From Aestuariivivens marinum (lineage in GTDB: Bacteria > Bacteroidota > Bacteroidia > Flavobacteriales > Flavobacteriaceae), in contig NZ_JAKMCR010000001.1 of the NCBI RefSeq assembly GCF_022662175.1, positions 124,001 through 188,000 of the forward strand: a stretch of DNA of 64,000 bases, written 5' to 3'. Shown here piece after piece: positions 46,316-56,176 of this stretch. The notes beneath the pieces are model-generated. The model had not been told where the DNA came from. It saw only the letters and a list, made by a program, of their open reading frames with translations, and did no database searches. Numbering within the stretch: position 1 is the stretch's first letter; every line of letters begins with the position of its first letter. A program made the position numbers and the translations under genes.

Positions 46316-47293
46316 TTATTTCTTCCTATCTATTACATAATTCACCATAAGCTCAAGTGAATCCTTATAATCTGATTTTGGGTAGGATTTAAGCATATTT
46401 AATGCCTCTTCCTGAAATTGTTTCATTTTGCTTATAGCATAGTCCAGTCCGCCATTAGTTTTAACAAAGGCTATAACTTCCTTAACCCTCTTTTTATCCT
46501 TGTTATGATTCTTTATGGAATTGATTAACCAGTTTTTGTCCTTCTTGGATGCGTGATTAAGCACATGAATTAAAGGCAAGGTCATTTTCTGTTCCTTAAT
46601 ATCTATACCCGTAGGCTTACCAATTTGTGTATCACCGTAATCGAATAAATCATCCTTAATTTGAAATGCCATTCCTATAAGTTCACCAAATTTGCGCATA
46701 TCCTCTACATGTTGTGATTCGGGTTTTACCGAAGCCGCCCCCAAGCTACAACAGGCAGCTATTAATGTTGCTGTTTTTTGACGTATGATTTCATAATACA
46801 CATCTTCAGTTATATCTAACCTACGTGCTTTTTCTATTTGCAGTAATTCGCCCTCGCTCATTTCGCGAACGGCAATGGAAATAATTTTAAGTAAATCAAA
46901 ATCGTTATTATCAATAGACAAAAGCAAGCCCTTAGATAATAAAAAATCACCAATCAATACCGCAATTTTATTTTTCCATAGTGCATTTACCGAAAAGAAT
47001 CCACGGCGGCGGTTACTGTCATCTACTACATCGTCATGCACTAAAGTTGCTGTATGGATAAGCTCAATAACCGATGCTCCACGATAGGTACGCTCACTTA
47101 TCTCTCCATTAGATACCATTTTGGCTACCAAAAAAACAAACATAGGGCGCATTTGTTTGCCTTTTCTATTTACTATATAATGCGTAATTCTATTTAGTAG
47201 CGCCACCTTTGAGGACATAGAAAGTTGGAACTTTTGCTCGAAAAGTTCCATCTCGAAAGCGATGGGTTGTTTTATTTGTTCGACTATTTTCAA
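46316..47293 (-). CDS. Polyprenyl diphosphate synthase (long-chain trans type)
   Basis: A 325-residue isoprenoid chain-elongating enzyme. The first aspartate-rich motif is DDVVDDSNRRRG (about 85-96) and the second is DDLFDYGD (about 216-223), with GKQMRP and QIKDD between. The length and motif type fit octaprenyl/solanesyl diphosphate synthases that make the menaquinone side chain. The chain length cannot be set from sequence alone. It lies downstream of rlmN. Confidence 0.9.
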   Translation of the reverse strand: MKIVEQIKQPIAFEMELFEQKFQLSMSSKVALLNRITHYIVNRKGKQMRPMFVFLVAKMVSNGEISERTYRGASVIELIHTATLVHDDVVDDSNRRRGFFSVNALWKNKIAVLIGDFLLSKGLLLSIDNNDFDLLKIISIAVREMSEGELLQIEKARRLDITEDVYYEIIRQKTATLIAACCSLGAASVKPESQHVEDMRKFGELIGMAFQIKDDLFDYGDTQIGKPTGIDIKEQKMTLPLIHVLNHASKKDKNWLINSIKNHNKDKKRVKEVIAFVKTNGGLDYAISKMKQFQEEALNMLKSYPKSDYKDSLELMVNYVIDRKK

Positions 47294-47491
47294 ATCAGCC
47301 TATTAAGCAGATTCAAAGATACTATTTCAAATGAAACATTCATTATTAATTTTTAATCACAAAAAAAGGATAGATTTAATGTTAAAACTTATGTAGAGTT
47401 TAGTAGAAGTACAGTCATAGAAAAATAGATATCATGACATAAAAATATGGATTTATTAAAGAAAAACTTCTACACACGAATCATAATTATT

Positions 47492-48532
47492 TTAAGATTT
47501 ATTTGCCAACTGTCCACATGCAGCATCAATATCCTTACCTCGGCTTCGGCGTACATTAACCACGATTCTGTTTTGTTCCAAGGTCCTTATATATTGTTCC
47601 AATGCTTCATTTGAAGCTTGTTGGTAGCCTCCGTCATCAATTGGATTGTATTCTATAATATTGACCTTGCAGGGCACATATTTACAAAACTTCACGAAAG
47701 CATCGATGTCTTCTTGGGTGTCATTAACCCCTTTCCAAACCACATATTCATAGCTTATTTTCCTTTTTGTCTTGGTGTACCAATACTCCAAAGCTTCACG
47801 CAAATCATCCAAGGGAAAGGTTTCATTAAATGGCATTATGGACGTTCTAACCTCATCTATTGCAGAATGTAAGGATACTGCCAAATTAAACTTAACGCCA
47901 TCATCAGCCATCTTTTTAATCATTTTAGGCACTCCTGAAGTCGATAAAGTAATGCGCTTAGGCGACATGCCCAAGCCTTCTGGTGATGTGATTTTATCTA
48001 TGGCCTTTAGCACATTATTGTAATTCATAAGTGGTTCGCCCATACCCATAAACACAATATTGCTTAATGGACGGTTATGGTAATACCGACTCTCATTATC
48101 GATTGCCACCACCTGATCATAAATCTCATCGGGGTTTAAATTGCGCATACGCTTTAACCGTGCCGTAGCACAAAATTTACAATCTAGACTACAGCCAACC
48201 TGACTGGATACACAGGCCGTAGTTCTTGTAGATGTAGGTATTAGAACCGATTCCACAATTAAACCATCGTGAAGCCTTACAGCATTTTTAATAGTTCCAT
48301 CACTACTACGTTGCATGTTATCCACTTGAATGTGGTTAATAACGAAGTTATCCTCAAGCATTTGTCGAGTTGACTTCGATATATTGGTCATATCATCAAA
48401 AGTATGCGCCGATTTTTGCCAAAGCCACTCGTATACCTGATTTCCCCGAAAGGCCTTATCACCTTGTTTTACAAAGAAGTCGCGTAACTGTTCCTTGGTA
48501 AATGCACGTATATCTTTTTTGTTAGCTCCCAT
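47492..48532 (-). CDS. rlmN: 23S rRNA/tRNA adenine-C2 methyltransferase RlmN
   Basis: A 346-residue radical-SAM enzyme that methylates C2 of A2503 in 23S rRNA and A37 in some tRNAs. The cluster motif CxxxCxxC is in QVGCSLDCKFCATARLKRMRNL. The methyl-carrying and resolving cysteines are expected in SSQVGC and in the C-terminal AACGQLA. Also present: NIVFMGMGEPLMNY and NLAVSLHSA. A TATTTTTG -7 element (48548-48541, minus strand) lies just 8 bp before the start, giving a very short leader. Confidence 0.96.
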   Translation of the reverse strand: MGANKKDIRAFTKEQLRDFFVKQGDKAFRGNQVYEWLWQKSAHTFDDMTNISKSTRQMLEDNFVINHIQVDNMQRSSDGTIKNAVRLHDGLIVESVLIPTSTRTTACVSSQVGCSLDCKFCATARLKRMRNLNPDEIYDQVVAIDNESRYYHNRPLSNIVFMGMGEPLMNYNNVLKAIDKITSPEGLGMSPKRITLSTSGVPKMIKKMADDGVKFNLAVSLHSAIDEVRTSIMPFNETFPLDDLREALEYWYTKTKRKISYEYVVWKGVNDTQEDIDAFVKFCKYVPCKVNIIEYNPIDDGGYQQASNEALEQYIRTLEQNRIVVNVRRSRGKDIDAACGQLANKS

Positions 48533-48730
48533 AAGTGGTACAAAAATAGTGAAAGGAATTGCTATTGAAGCATTATGGTTTAACGATTTTCATACTACAA
48601 TTCTTTTTGCGTTAGGCATAGAAATTTTGTTGGAGCTCTTTACATTGAAGACCAAGGTGTTCCTAAAGTATTTACGATAAAGACTACTAAAAAAGTCCAA
48701 CCAACACTTATAAGTACGTTAATGTTCAAA

Positions 48731-48758
48731 AACAAAAAAGCCCTGAACTAGTCAGGGC
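48731..48758 (-). terminator. Terminator of queA
   Basis: On the minus strand GCCCTGA / TCAGGGC with loop CTAGT is followed by TTTTTTG, 7 bp after the queA stop codon. The 48533-48730 gap beyond it holds only the rlmN promoter region. Confidence 0.88.
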
Positions 48759-48765
48759 ATATACT

Positions 48766-49815
48766 TTATAAGATTAACATGGCATCACCATAGCTGTAAA
48801 ATTTATACTTTTCCTTTATAGCCTCTTCATAGGCCCTCTTTATAAAATCATGACCAGCAAAGGCAGATACCATCATCAACAAGGTTGATTTTGGTGTATG
48901 GAAATTGGTAACCATACAATTTGCTATACTAAAATCATACGGTGGAAAAATAAACTTGTTGGTCCAACCATCCATTTCATTTAACATACCGTTAGATGAT
49001 ACTGCACTTTCAATAGCTCGCATAACTGTGGTACCTACAGCACAAACACGTTTTTTATTTTGAATACCTAAATTAACAGTTTGTACGGCTTTGGCATCTA
49101 TAGTCAATTCTTCACTATCCATTTTATGTTTGGAGAGATCTTCAACTTCAACAGGATTAAAAGTACCCAAACCAACATGTAATGTTACCTCAGCGAAATT
49201 AACTCCTTTTATTTCTAAACGCTTTAACAAGTGTTTAGAAAAGTGCAATCCAGCTGTTGGAGCTGCTACAGCGCCTTCATTTTTTGCATAGATGGTTTGA
49301 TAACGATCTTCATCTTCCGGCTCTACCTCACGCTTTATATATTTTGGAAGCGGAGTTTCACCAAGTTCTTTGAGCTTATTTCTAAACTCTTTATAAGATC
49401 CATCATATAAAAAACGAAGGGTTCTACCCCTAGAAGTTGTATTATCTATAACTTCTGCCACTAAGGTATCATCATCACCGAAATACAACTTGTTGCCAAT
49501 TCGTATTTTACGAGCCGGGTCTACCAAAACATCCCAAAGACGTTGTTCCTCATTAAGTTCCCTTAATAAAAATACTTCTATACGCGCACCTGTTTTTTCT
49601 TTATTTCCATATAACCTAGCAGGGAACACTTTAGTATTGTTTAAAATCAATACATCATCCTCATTAAAATAATCGATAAGGTCTTTAAAATATTTATGTT
49701 CAATGGTTTGGTCTTTTCTATTTAAAACCATTAAACGTGCCTCATCCCTATTTTCTGAAGGGTATTCTGCTAATAAATCGCTTGGTAAATTGAAACCAAA
49801 GTTTGATAATTTCAT
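48766..49815 (-). CDS. queA: S-adenosylmethionine:tRNA ribosyltransferase-isomerase QueA
   Basis: A 349-residue enzyme that transfers the ribosyl group of SAM to 7-aminomethyl-7-deazaguanine in tRNA during queuosine synthesis. Typical blocks: [85 protein letters not shown]. Full length. No preQ1 riboswitch fold was found upstream. Confidence 0.97.
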   Translation of the reverse strand: MKLSNFGFNLPSDLLAEYPSENRDEARLMVLNRKDQTIEHKYFKDLIDYFNEDDVLILNNTKVFPARLYGNKEKTGARIEVFLLRELNEEQRLWDVLVDPARKIRIGNKLYFGDDDTLVAEVIDNTTSRGRTLRFLYDGSYKEFRNKLKELGETPLPKYIKREVEPEDEDRYQTIYAKNEGAVAAPTAGLHFSKHLLKRLEIKGVNFAEVTLHVGLGTFNPVEVEDLSKHKMDSEELTIDAKAVQTVNLGIQNKKRVCAVGTTVMRAIESAVSSNGMLNEMDGWTNKFIFPPYDFSIANCMVTNFHTPKSTLLMMVSAFAGHDFIKRAYEEAIKEKYKFYSYGDAMLIL

Positions 49816-49985
49816 GTGTTAGTATTTATTTTTTTCAAAGGTCACATGTAACTTTCTAAGCGTCATTCACTAAACAATCCGCTTAACTCGATTAAAGTTT
49901 CATGTGTTTATTTTTATTGCTTCTTTTTAAGAAAGTTGCAAATATACAATGTCTAGGTAGGCGTTGTCAAGTAAATGGGTGATTT

Positions 49986-51218
49986 TTATTTTGCAATTTG
50001 AAAACCCAAAGTTTGCAAATCTTCCCAAAAGGTTGGATAGGACTTAGAGACCACCATGGCATCATTTATAATTATGGGAACTTTTAAAGCTAACGGTGCA
50101 AAAGCCATAGCCATTCTATGATCGTTATACGTATCTATTGCAACCATTTCATTAATATGCTCTGAAGCTGAAAGATGCAATGACTTATCCGTAATCTTAA
50201 CAACTCCTCCTAATTTTTCAATTTCGGCCTTTAAGGCCACTAATCTATCTGTTTCCTTTATTTTAAGGGTGTGCAATCCTGTTAAGTTACAGGTTATACC
50301 AAGTGCAAAGCAAGTCACTGAAATGGTTTGTGCGATGTCTGGCGATTCAGTTAAATCGAATGCGATTGTTTGTTCTTTATTTACTTCCGAAACTTTTTTA
50401 AGCTTAATAGTATTATTTCCATAAATTGTCTCAACCCCAAAGTGTTTATAAAATTCAATTAAAGCCGAATCACCTTGTAATGAGTTTGCCTTGTAAGAGG
50501 ATAAAGTAATTTCAGTACCAACGTCGCACAGTGCTACAATACTGAAATAATAGGATGCCGAAGACCAATCGGATTCTACGGTCAACGTTTTAGGCTCTGG
50601 GCTTTCGGTTTTTGGTTTTACCGTGATTGTATTACCAATAAATGTGTTTTCAATACCAAGTACGTCCAATAAAGCCAGGGTCATTTTTATATAAGGAACA
50701 GACGTGATCTCCCCTTCTAGATGCAACTGAATTCCATTTTCCAATCTCGAAGCGATTAACAAAAGTGCCGATATGTATTGACTGCTTACATTAGCCCTTA
50801 GCGATACTTTATTTTTGGTAAGTTTTTTACCTTTTATTCGAATGGGTGGATACCCCTCATTTTCTTCATAAGCAATATCTGCACCTAGTTCCTGTAAGGC
50901 TTCAACCAAAATTTTTATAGGACGTTCCTTCATACGTTTGGATCCTGTTAAGACAACCTCCCTACATTCTTGAATTGAGAAATAAGCTGTTAAAAATCGC
51001 ATCGCTGTTCCTGCATGATGAATATCCACAATCTCAGCATCTGAGCTTAACGCATTGGTCATTAAATTACTATCATCGGAATTTGATACATTGTTAAGTT
51101 TCAATTCTGGATACAAAGCTTGGAGCAGCAACAAACGGTTGGATTCACTTTTTGAACCCGTTATTGTGATTTCAGATTTACGATTTACGATTTTAGATTG
51201 GCGAAGTAAAATATCCAT
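49986..51218 (-). CDS. aroA: 3-phosphoshikimate 1-carboxyvinyltransferase (EPSP synthase)
   Basis: A 410-residue enzyme joining shikimate-3-phosphate and PEP on the way to chorismate. Conserved segments: GSKSESNRLLLLQALYP (about 21-37), HHAGTAMRFLTAYF (phosphate loop), GSKRMKERPIKILVEALQELGA, SSASYYFS, LKIKETDRLVALKAEIEKLGG and TYNDHRMAMAFAPLAL. It is 117 bp after the MazG-like gene. A TAAATTTG -7 element lies at 51255-51248. Confidence 0.96.
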   Translation of the reverse strand: MDILLRQSKIVNRKSEITITGSKSESNRLLLLQALYPELKLNNVSNSDDSNLMTNALSSDAEIVDIHHAGTAMRFLTAYFSIQECREVVLTGSKRMKERPIKILVEALQELGADIAYEENEGYPPIRIKGKKLTKNKVSLRANVSSQYISALLLIASRLENGIQLHLEGEITSVPYIKMTLALLDVLGIENTFIGNTITVKPKTESPEPKTLTVESDWSSASYYFSIVALCDVGTEITLSSYKANSLQGDSALIEFYKHFGVETIYGNNTIKLKKVSEVNKEQTIAFDLTESPDIAQTISVTCFALGITCNLTGLHTLKIKETDRLVALKAEIEKLGGVVKITDKSLHLSASEHINEMVAIDTYNDHRMAMAFAPLALKVPIIINDAMVVSKSYPTFWEDLQTLGFQIAK

Positions 51219-51247
51219 TGTAAAAATTGCCTTGCTTATTAAGCCTG

Positions 51248-51255
51248 CAAATTTA
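51248..51255 (-). promoter_or_regulatory. -7 element upstream of aroA
   Basis: TAAATTTG on the minus strand matches TAnnTTTG exactly, 30 bp before the aroA start. The -33 box is unclear; an ATCGATTATCGA partial palindrome lies immediately upstream. Confidence 0.4.
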
Positions 51256-51338
51256 CTCGATAATCGATATTAATGCTACGAAACTTGTTATTTTTTTAGG
51301 TATAGTTTTAATTCTTAAACCAATTTATTTTAAAGTAT

Positions 51339-51665
51339 TCATTTCAACTTTTTATTATTATGGTGCCTATCGTGATCACGCTTTGCTTTTTTATCCATTC
51401 TTTTGTCAAATGCCTGTTCCAAATCGGTTCCTGTTTGATTGGCCAAACATAATAAAACAAAAAGCACATCAGCCAATTCCTCACCTAAGTCCTTATCCTT
51501 ATCGCTTTCTTTTTCACTTTGTTCACCATAACGTCTAGCAATAATACGCGCTACTTCACCTACTTCTTCAGTAAGCTGCGCCATATTGGTAAGCTCATTA
51601 AAATACCTAACTCCGTGTGCTTTAATCCAATCGTCTACTACCTTCTGTGCATTTTTTATGTCCAT
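51339..51665 (-). CDS. MazG-like nucleoside triphosphate pyrophosphohydrolase
   Basis: A 108-residue all-alpha NTP pyrophosphatase. The metal-binding pattern is EEVGEVAR (about 29-36) and, 27 residues on, EELADVLFVLLCLA (about 63-76). Such enzymes hydrolyse non-canonical dNTPs to monophosphates. Its ATG directly follows the stop codon of the DUF3857 gene, so both are in one transcript. Confidence 0.85.
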   Translation of the reverse strand: MDIKNAQKVVDDWIKAHGVRYFNELTNMAQLTEEVGEVARIIARRYGEQSEKESDKDKDLGEELADVLFVLLCLANQTGTDLEQAFDKRMDKKAKRDHDRHHNNKKLK

Positions 51666-53606
51666 CTACACCTTTTTTAGAACTATTTGTTCATTTTCTT
51701 TTATAATCATTTGATTAAAAAATTCTTTCAAAAATAAATAATGATCTGGATATATCTGTGCATTACTTACCTCAAAATCAACCATTAAAAGTATTTTATT
51801 ACCAACCACTTTTGGTATAAACTTAAATAAACCTAAGTCGTCTGGTATTTTCATAACTACAGGTTCAGGTTGAGACTCTAATTGGTAATTATTAGGTAGT
51901 TCAATAGTCACCACCGCTTTTTGACTAAATGGATACCCGAAATCAATCGGAAATTTTCTTTCTTCAAGCTTAAATGGGTTTTCTTTAATCCTTAAAAAGG
52001 ACATTGGGTGAATATAAATTTTATCATCAATTATATCTGCCCCCGTTTCCTGATAATAGTCAAAAGATTCGGAAACATAACCATCATATGTCTCAGTATT
52101 TTTTACTTCATAATTAGATATTTCAATATTATCGTACTTTTCTTCTAAATTGATAATAAAGTTCTCCTCATCTGCTTTTTTATATGCCTCTCTAAATTTA
52201 TAAGCACTATGATTTGTATGTCTTGACATTAAATGGCCCTTAACTTCTCCTTCTTCATTCAAACTTGCAGTTATTGAATATTGAGAAATGGCAGCTTCGG
52301 GAGTTTGAATTTCTATTTGTTTCCAAACCAAATTGTCATTATCTATATATATCCCCTTCCAATTGTAATCTTTAACGGGTAATAAATTTATGTCACTAAA
52401 TTCGTCAGTAGCGTCCATAAAGTATTTCTTATCGTCAATTTCAGCATAAGCAATAACATAATTCAACCTATCTACCGTTGGGAAAAAAGGGATTATATTG
52501 TCTTTGGTACTTATTACTACTGGATTGGCTTTTATACCTGCGTCCCTTAACATGGCTACTAATGTTAAGTTTATATCTCCTGTATTTCCTTTTTTTTCCT
52601 TTAATGCTTTCTTAATACCATAATAAAATCCCTTCCCATCTATCCCATTCCATTTAATATTATCTTTAACATATTTGAAAATGAGTCCCATTTTTTCAAT
52701 TTGATCTGTTTTACCAGACAAAAGCTCTTCCAATTCGTCTTTAAAGGAATTTGTCTTATCCAATTTATTCTTGTAATCATCAGTATTTCCAATATATTGC
52801 GCTACATCACCCCAAGATCGCGAATAACTTTTATAATATCCTGGTAACTCTACAGATACTAGTTCGAATATTACTCCTGCCCTATAGTTATCTATATTAT
52901 CTACATAACTTTCATCTTTAAGAGCTGGGACATTATTTAAAAAGTATTTTGTTGATACCACATTCATGCCTATTCTATTGTCACGCTTTGTCTCCACTTT
53001 AGGATAAAAACTTAAATAGCCTTTACTTGTTTTATTAAACCTATAGCCTTCTGGTGTCCTTATTTCCACTTCCATCTTTTTAATTGGGACATCATACTGT
53101 AGCCTAACCTCATCAATATCAAAATAAAACGGTGACCTAATGGTATACTTATATTCAATTACAGAGCCTTCCTTTACATTTGGCATGGTAAACTTTGTTT
53201 GATCATAATTATACCTCACTTCATTTTTAAAAATTTGGTCTTTATCTAAAGCGGTTTCAACAATTTTTCCATTTTCAATATTATAGGTAAAGGCTTTAAT
53301 TTTAGTTACGGTTTCTCTAGCACTGCCACTCTTAAACAAATCTATTTCATGCGTAGCATAATCAAAACCCTCTTTATTATATATTTTAACTCGTTCGTGG
53401 ATCTCGGTCAATAATTCCGTATTAACATTAGTAGACAATAAATAAGTGTTTTGATGTCTATATAACACAACAGCATTTGCCGATTGGTCCAGAGAATAGG
53501 ATTCTTCAAATAATTCCTCTTTTGACACCTTACCAAAATCTATTTCTTGCGAAAAATTAAACTGAATCGATATTATAAATACTATTAGACTGATTTTTTT
53601 AATCAT
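51666..53606 (-). CDS. DUF3857/transglutaminase-like protein, catalytically degenerate
   Basis: A 646-residue exported protein (signal peptide MIKKISLIVFIISIQFNFS). It has a DUF3857 beta-domain (about 40-260) and a transglutaminase-like region (about 300-400). The catalytic triad is broken: where the neighbour has GDC, this protein has GNT (T342 for Cys) and the His position reads Y383 (LNYVIAY); Asp398 (FMDAT) is kept. It cannot act as a cysteine transglutaminase or protease and may be a binding or scaffold partner of the intact protein encoded upstream, whose gene overlaps it by 8 bp. Confidence 0.85.
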   Translation of the reverse strand: MIKKISLIVFIISIQFNFSQEIDFGKVSKEELFEESYSLDQSANAVVLYRHQNTYLLSTNVNTELLTEIHERVKIYNKEGFDYATHEIDLFKSGSARETVTKIKAFTYNIENGKIVETALDKDQIFKNEVRYNYDQTKFTMPNVKEGSVIEYKYTIRSPFYFDIDEVRLQYDVPIKKMEVEIRTPEGYRFNKTSKGYLSFYPKVETKRDNRIGMNVVSTKYFLNNVPALKDESYVDNIDNYRAGVIFELVSVELPGYYKSYSRSWGDVAQYIGNTDDYKNKLDKTNSFKDELEELLSGKTDQIEKMGLIFKYVKDNIKWNGIDGKGFYYGIKKALKEKKGNTGDINLTLVAMLRDAGIKANPVVISTKDNIIPFFPTVDRLNYVIAYAEIDDKKYFMDATDEFSDINLLPVKDYNWKGIYIDNDNLVWKQIEIQTPEAAISQYSITASLNEEGEVKGHLMSRHTNHSAYKFREAYKKADEENFIINLEEKYDNIEISNYEVKNTETYDGYVSESFDYYQETGADIIDDKIYIHPMSFLRIKENPFKLEERKFPIDFGYPFSQKAVVTIELPNNYQLESQPEPVVMKIPDDLGLFKFIPKVVGNKILLMVDFEVSNAQIYPDHYLFLKEFFNQMIIKENEQIVLKKV

Positions 53607-55521
53607 GATTAGAGGTTTTTTTTAATATTATCTTGGAATCATCGTTACTTGCTACCTTTTTTCTAAAATTGCGGTATGAATCATAGTCAGACTTTGTAAA
53701 ATCACCTTTTGAAATTAACAATTTTCTTTTGTATTGAATTTCATTATCCCGAACAATATACTCGGCACTATATTCTCCAAACTTATTTTTAATTTGAATA
53801 TTATCGGGTATAGACTCTACCTCAAAATCCATAGGTACTTTGTAAATAAAAACATCTTCATCCAAGTAACCTCTTTGTATTTCAACAGGCAATCTTCTAT
53901 TTCTATACCTATTAGGAACAAATGAATTTTTGTTAAATGTATTGGGCGCAAAAATGAGCTTGTCTCCACTTGAAGAAGCATAGTTTGACGCATAAAGCTT
54001 AATTGTTTCTGTAAATTCTACTATTTCTTTATTATTTTCAAAGGTATAATCAAGAACCTCTAAATTATTTACATTGCTCCAGTACTCTTTATAATATTCG
54101 ATAACATTTTTTTTAGATTCTCGTTCAATACCAAATCGTTTATCGTATTGAATCCCTTTGGTCTTTATAGACACATCAGATGCTATGCTAGCATCAGGAT
54201 TAAGCTCAACTTCAGCTGTAGTAAGTTGATAATTATCTTTATCTGGATAGACTGTAGTTTTAATTATTTCTCCAGTATTACCTTTTATAGCAAGTACGTT
54301 TCTATTGTCGGTAAAACTACCTATAAATCCAAATGGGTGAACTTGACTCGTACAGTCAAGCCAAATCATCTTATCTTCAGCTGGTATTCCTAATATAATA
54401 TGATCTCCTTGTGCTAAGGATGCAAAATCCGTATCAAAATCAACAATTTCCCTACCCGACTCTACTACAGAATAATATGAAGTAATACCTGCTATTTCAA
54501 GAAGAGATTGGGTATAATTTGTTAACCCTTTGCAGTCTCCATATTTTACCTTATCCACTTCTATTGCGGCAATAGGCTGTATTCCCCCAATTCCAACTTG
54601 AACACTTATATACCTTGTATTTTCCTGAACAAACTCATAAATCTTTTTGGCTTTTTCAAGAGGATCATCTATACCTTCCACTAATGAGAGTATTGCCTGT
54701 TTTGTTTTTTCAGTCACTTCATTTCTACCATCCAATAGCGAATTCTTAATCCATGCTCCAAATTCCATCCAATCTTTAGCTTGACCATCGACTCCATTAT
54801 AATGAAACTTTTCCGTTGCAACCATAACCTGAGGTGTGATTTTAGAAAAGCTAGGACTCAAATCTTCTGGTTTTAAAGATGGAACATTAGAAATGGCATA
54901 AGACAATGAAGTATTTGTAGTATTGGAAACTATATTATAGCCATCAAAGTTTTTCTCTTTAAATCTAAGTCCCAGGTTAGCAAAATCATTCAAAGTGTAA
55001 GTATCTTTTTCTATGCTTACATAATAATCATTAATTGGCCTCCACATTGGTGTTAACGCTGTACTAACAGATTCAATCTCACAGGTAAAACTAACTGTAT
55101 AAGGGTACTTTATTGGTGTATAAGCCATAAACAATACCCTAGAATCAGAATATAGAGTACCACCATCGACTGCACTATGATCTATAAAGTCCTTTTTTTT
55201 AATTTTTTTGATTTCTTCGCCAAATTCATCAAAAACAATTGCTTGTATCGATTTGACTTTAATGTAATTATCAAATCCAACACCTGCATTTAAATATCGA
55301 TCTCCTTTTTCATTTAAAACAGTAACTACTCTGTGCAAGGAAGTCTTAATTTTTCTTTGCGATTCAATAACAATTTGTATATCATTCAATCTAATAACAG
55401 CATTAGCATTTTTTTTTAATTCGTCTGAAATATTTGAAACAGAGTATGTATTGCCTTGAGAGTAGATGAAATTACCGTTATAAAACAATATAAAAAGGGG
55501 AAGCAATAATTTAATTTTCAT
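53599..55521 (-). CDS. DUF3857/transglutaminase-like protein with intact catalytic triad
   Basis: A 640-residue exported protein with signal peptide (about 1-21), an N-terminal DUF3857 domain (about 55-230) and a transglutaminase-like core. The candidate triad is C330 (KYGDCKGLTN), H374 (GDHIIL) and D389 (WLDCTSQ). These Bacteroidota proteins are periplasmic or outer-membrane-associated; their substrates are unknown. It overlaps the degenerate paralogue downstream by 8 bp, indicating coupled translation. Confidence 0.86.
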   Translation of the reverse strand: MKIKLLLPLFILFYNGNFIYSQGNTYSVSNISDELKKNANAVIRLNDIQIVIESQRKIKTSLHRVVTVLNEKGDRYLNAGVGFDNYIKVKSIQAIVFDEFGEEIKKIKKKDFIDHSAVDGGTLYSDSRVLFMAYTPIKYPYTVSFTCEIESVSTALTPMWRPINDYYVSIEKDTYTLNDFANLGLRFKEKNFDGYNIVSNTTNTSLSYAISNVPSLKPEDLSPSFSKITPQVMVATEKFHYNGVDGQAKDWMEFGAWIKNSLLDGRNEVTEKTKQAILSLVEGIDDPLEKAKKIYEFVQENTRYISVQVGIGGIQPIAAIEVDKVKYGDCKGLTNYTQSLLEIAGITSYYSVVESGREIVDFDTDFASLAQGDHIILGIPAEDKMIWLDCTSQVHPFGFIGSFTDNRNVLAIKGNTGEIIKTTVYPDKDNYQLTTAEVELNPDASIASDVSIKTKGIQYDKRFGIERESKKNVIEYYKEYWSNVNNLEVLDYTFENNKEIVEFTETIKLYASNYASSSGDKLIFAPNTFNKNSFVPNRYRNRRLPVEIQRGYLDEDVFIYKVPMDFEVESIPDNIQIKNKFGEYSAEYIVRDNEIQYKRKLLISKGDFTKSDYDSYRNFRKKVASNDDSKIILKKTSNHD

Positions 55522-55697
55522 AGCACAACGCTTACGATGATTTTCAATAAAATGTTTTGAGAGAAGTTCAGAATTTTAAACCTGTAGCAAATAGGTTATA
55601 CAAAAACCCTGTGTTTCAAATATAAAAAAAGGATGTAAGAAATTTGTTGAAAAATGAAAAAAAATTCTTAAATATTTGGTCATAATGCTAAACAGAC

Positions 55698-56150
55698 CTA
55701 TTCTTTTTGTTTTGAATCAATTATTATGGTCACTGGCCCATCGTTGACAAGTTCCACCTTCATATCAGCTCCAAACTGACCGGTTTGAACCAACTTTCTT
55801 AAATCGTTTTCCAACTGTTTTATGAAAGATTTATATAATAGAATAGCAACATCTGGTTTAGCAGCTTTAATATAGCTGGGTCGATTCCCTTTTTTAGTAG
55901 ACGCGTGCAAAGTAAATTGACTCACAACGATAACATCTTTTTTGTTGTCGACTAAAGACTTATTCATTACACCTTGTTCATCATTAAAAATACGTAGGTT
56001 AACTATTTTATTAGATAACCACTTAATATCTTCCAAAGAATCTTCATCAACAATCCCAAGAAATATTAAAAGCCCATCGTTTATTGAAGCTACTTTTTTG
56101 TCTTGGATAATTACACTAGCTTTAGATACTCTTTGGATGACTATTTTCAT
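55698..56150 (-). CDS. dtd: D-aminoacyl-tRNA deacylase
   Basis: A 150-residue proofreading enzyme that releases D-amino acids and glycine from mischarged tRNAs. It starts MKIVIQRVSKASVIIQDK and contains the SQFTLHASTKKGNRPSY motif and the Gly-cisPro-type NDGPVTIIID motif near the end. Full length. It follows rsgA by 26 bp. Confidence 0.96.
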   Translation of the reverse strand: MKIVIQRVSKASVIIQDKKVASINDGLLIFLGIVDEDSLEDIKWLSNKIVNLRIFNDEQGVMNKSLVDNKKDVIVVSQFTLHASTKKGNRPSYIKAAKPDVAILLYKSFIKQLENDLRKLVQTGQFGADMKVELVNDGPVTIIIDSKQKE

Positions 56151-56176
56151 TTTCCTATTGTTATCTTAACTATTTT

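Noticed and set aside
48495-48680. 61-codon plus-strand ORF over the rlmN start
   Set aside because: It overlaps the start of rlmN on the opposite strand and has no supporting motif or promoter.
49816-49985. PreQ1 riboswitch upstream of queA
   Set aside because: No conserved CCC...A-rich preQ1 aptamer pattern is visible in the leader.
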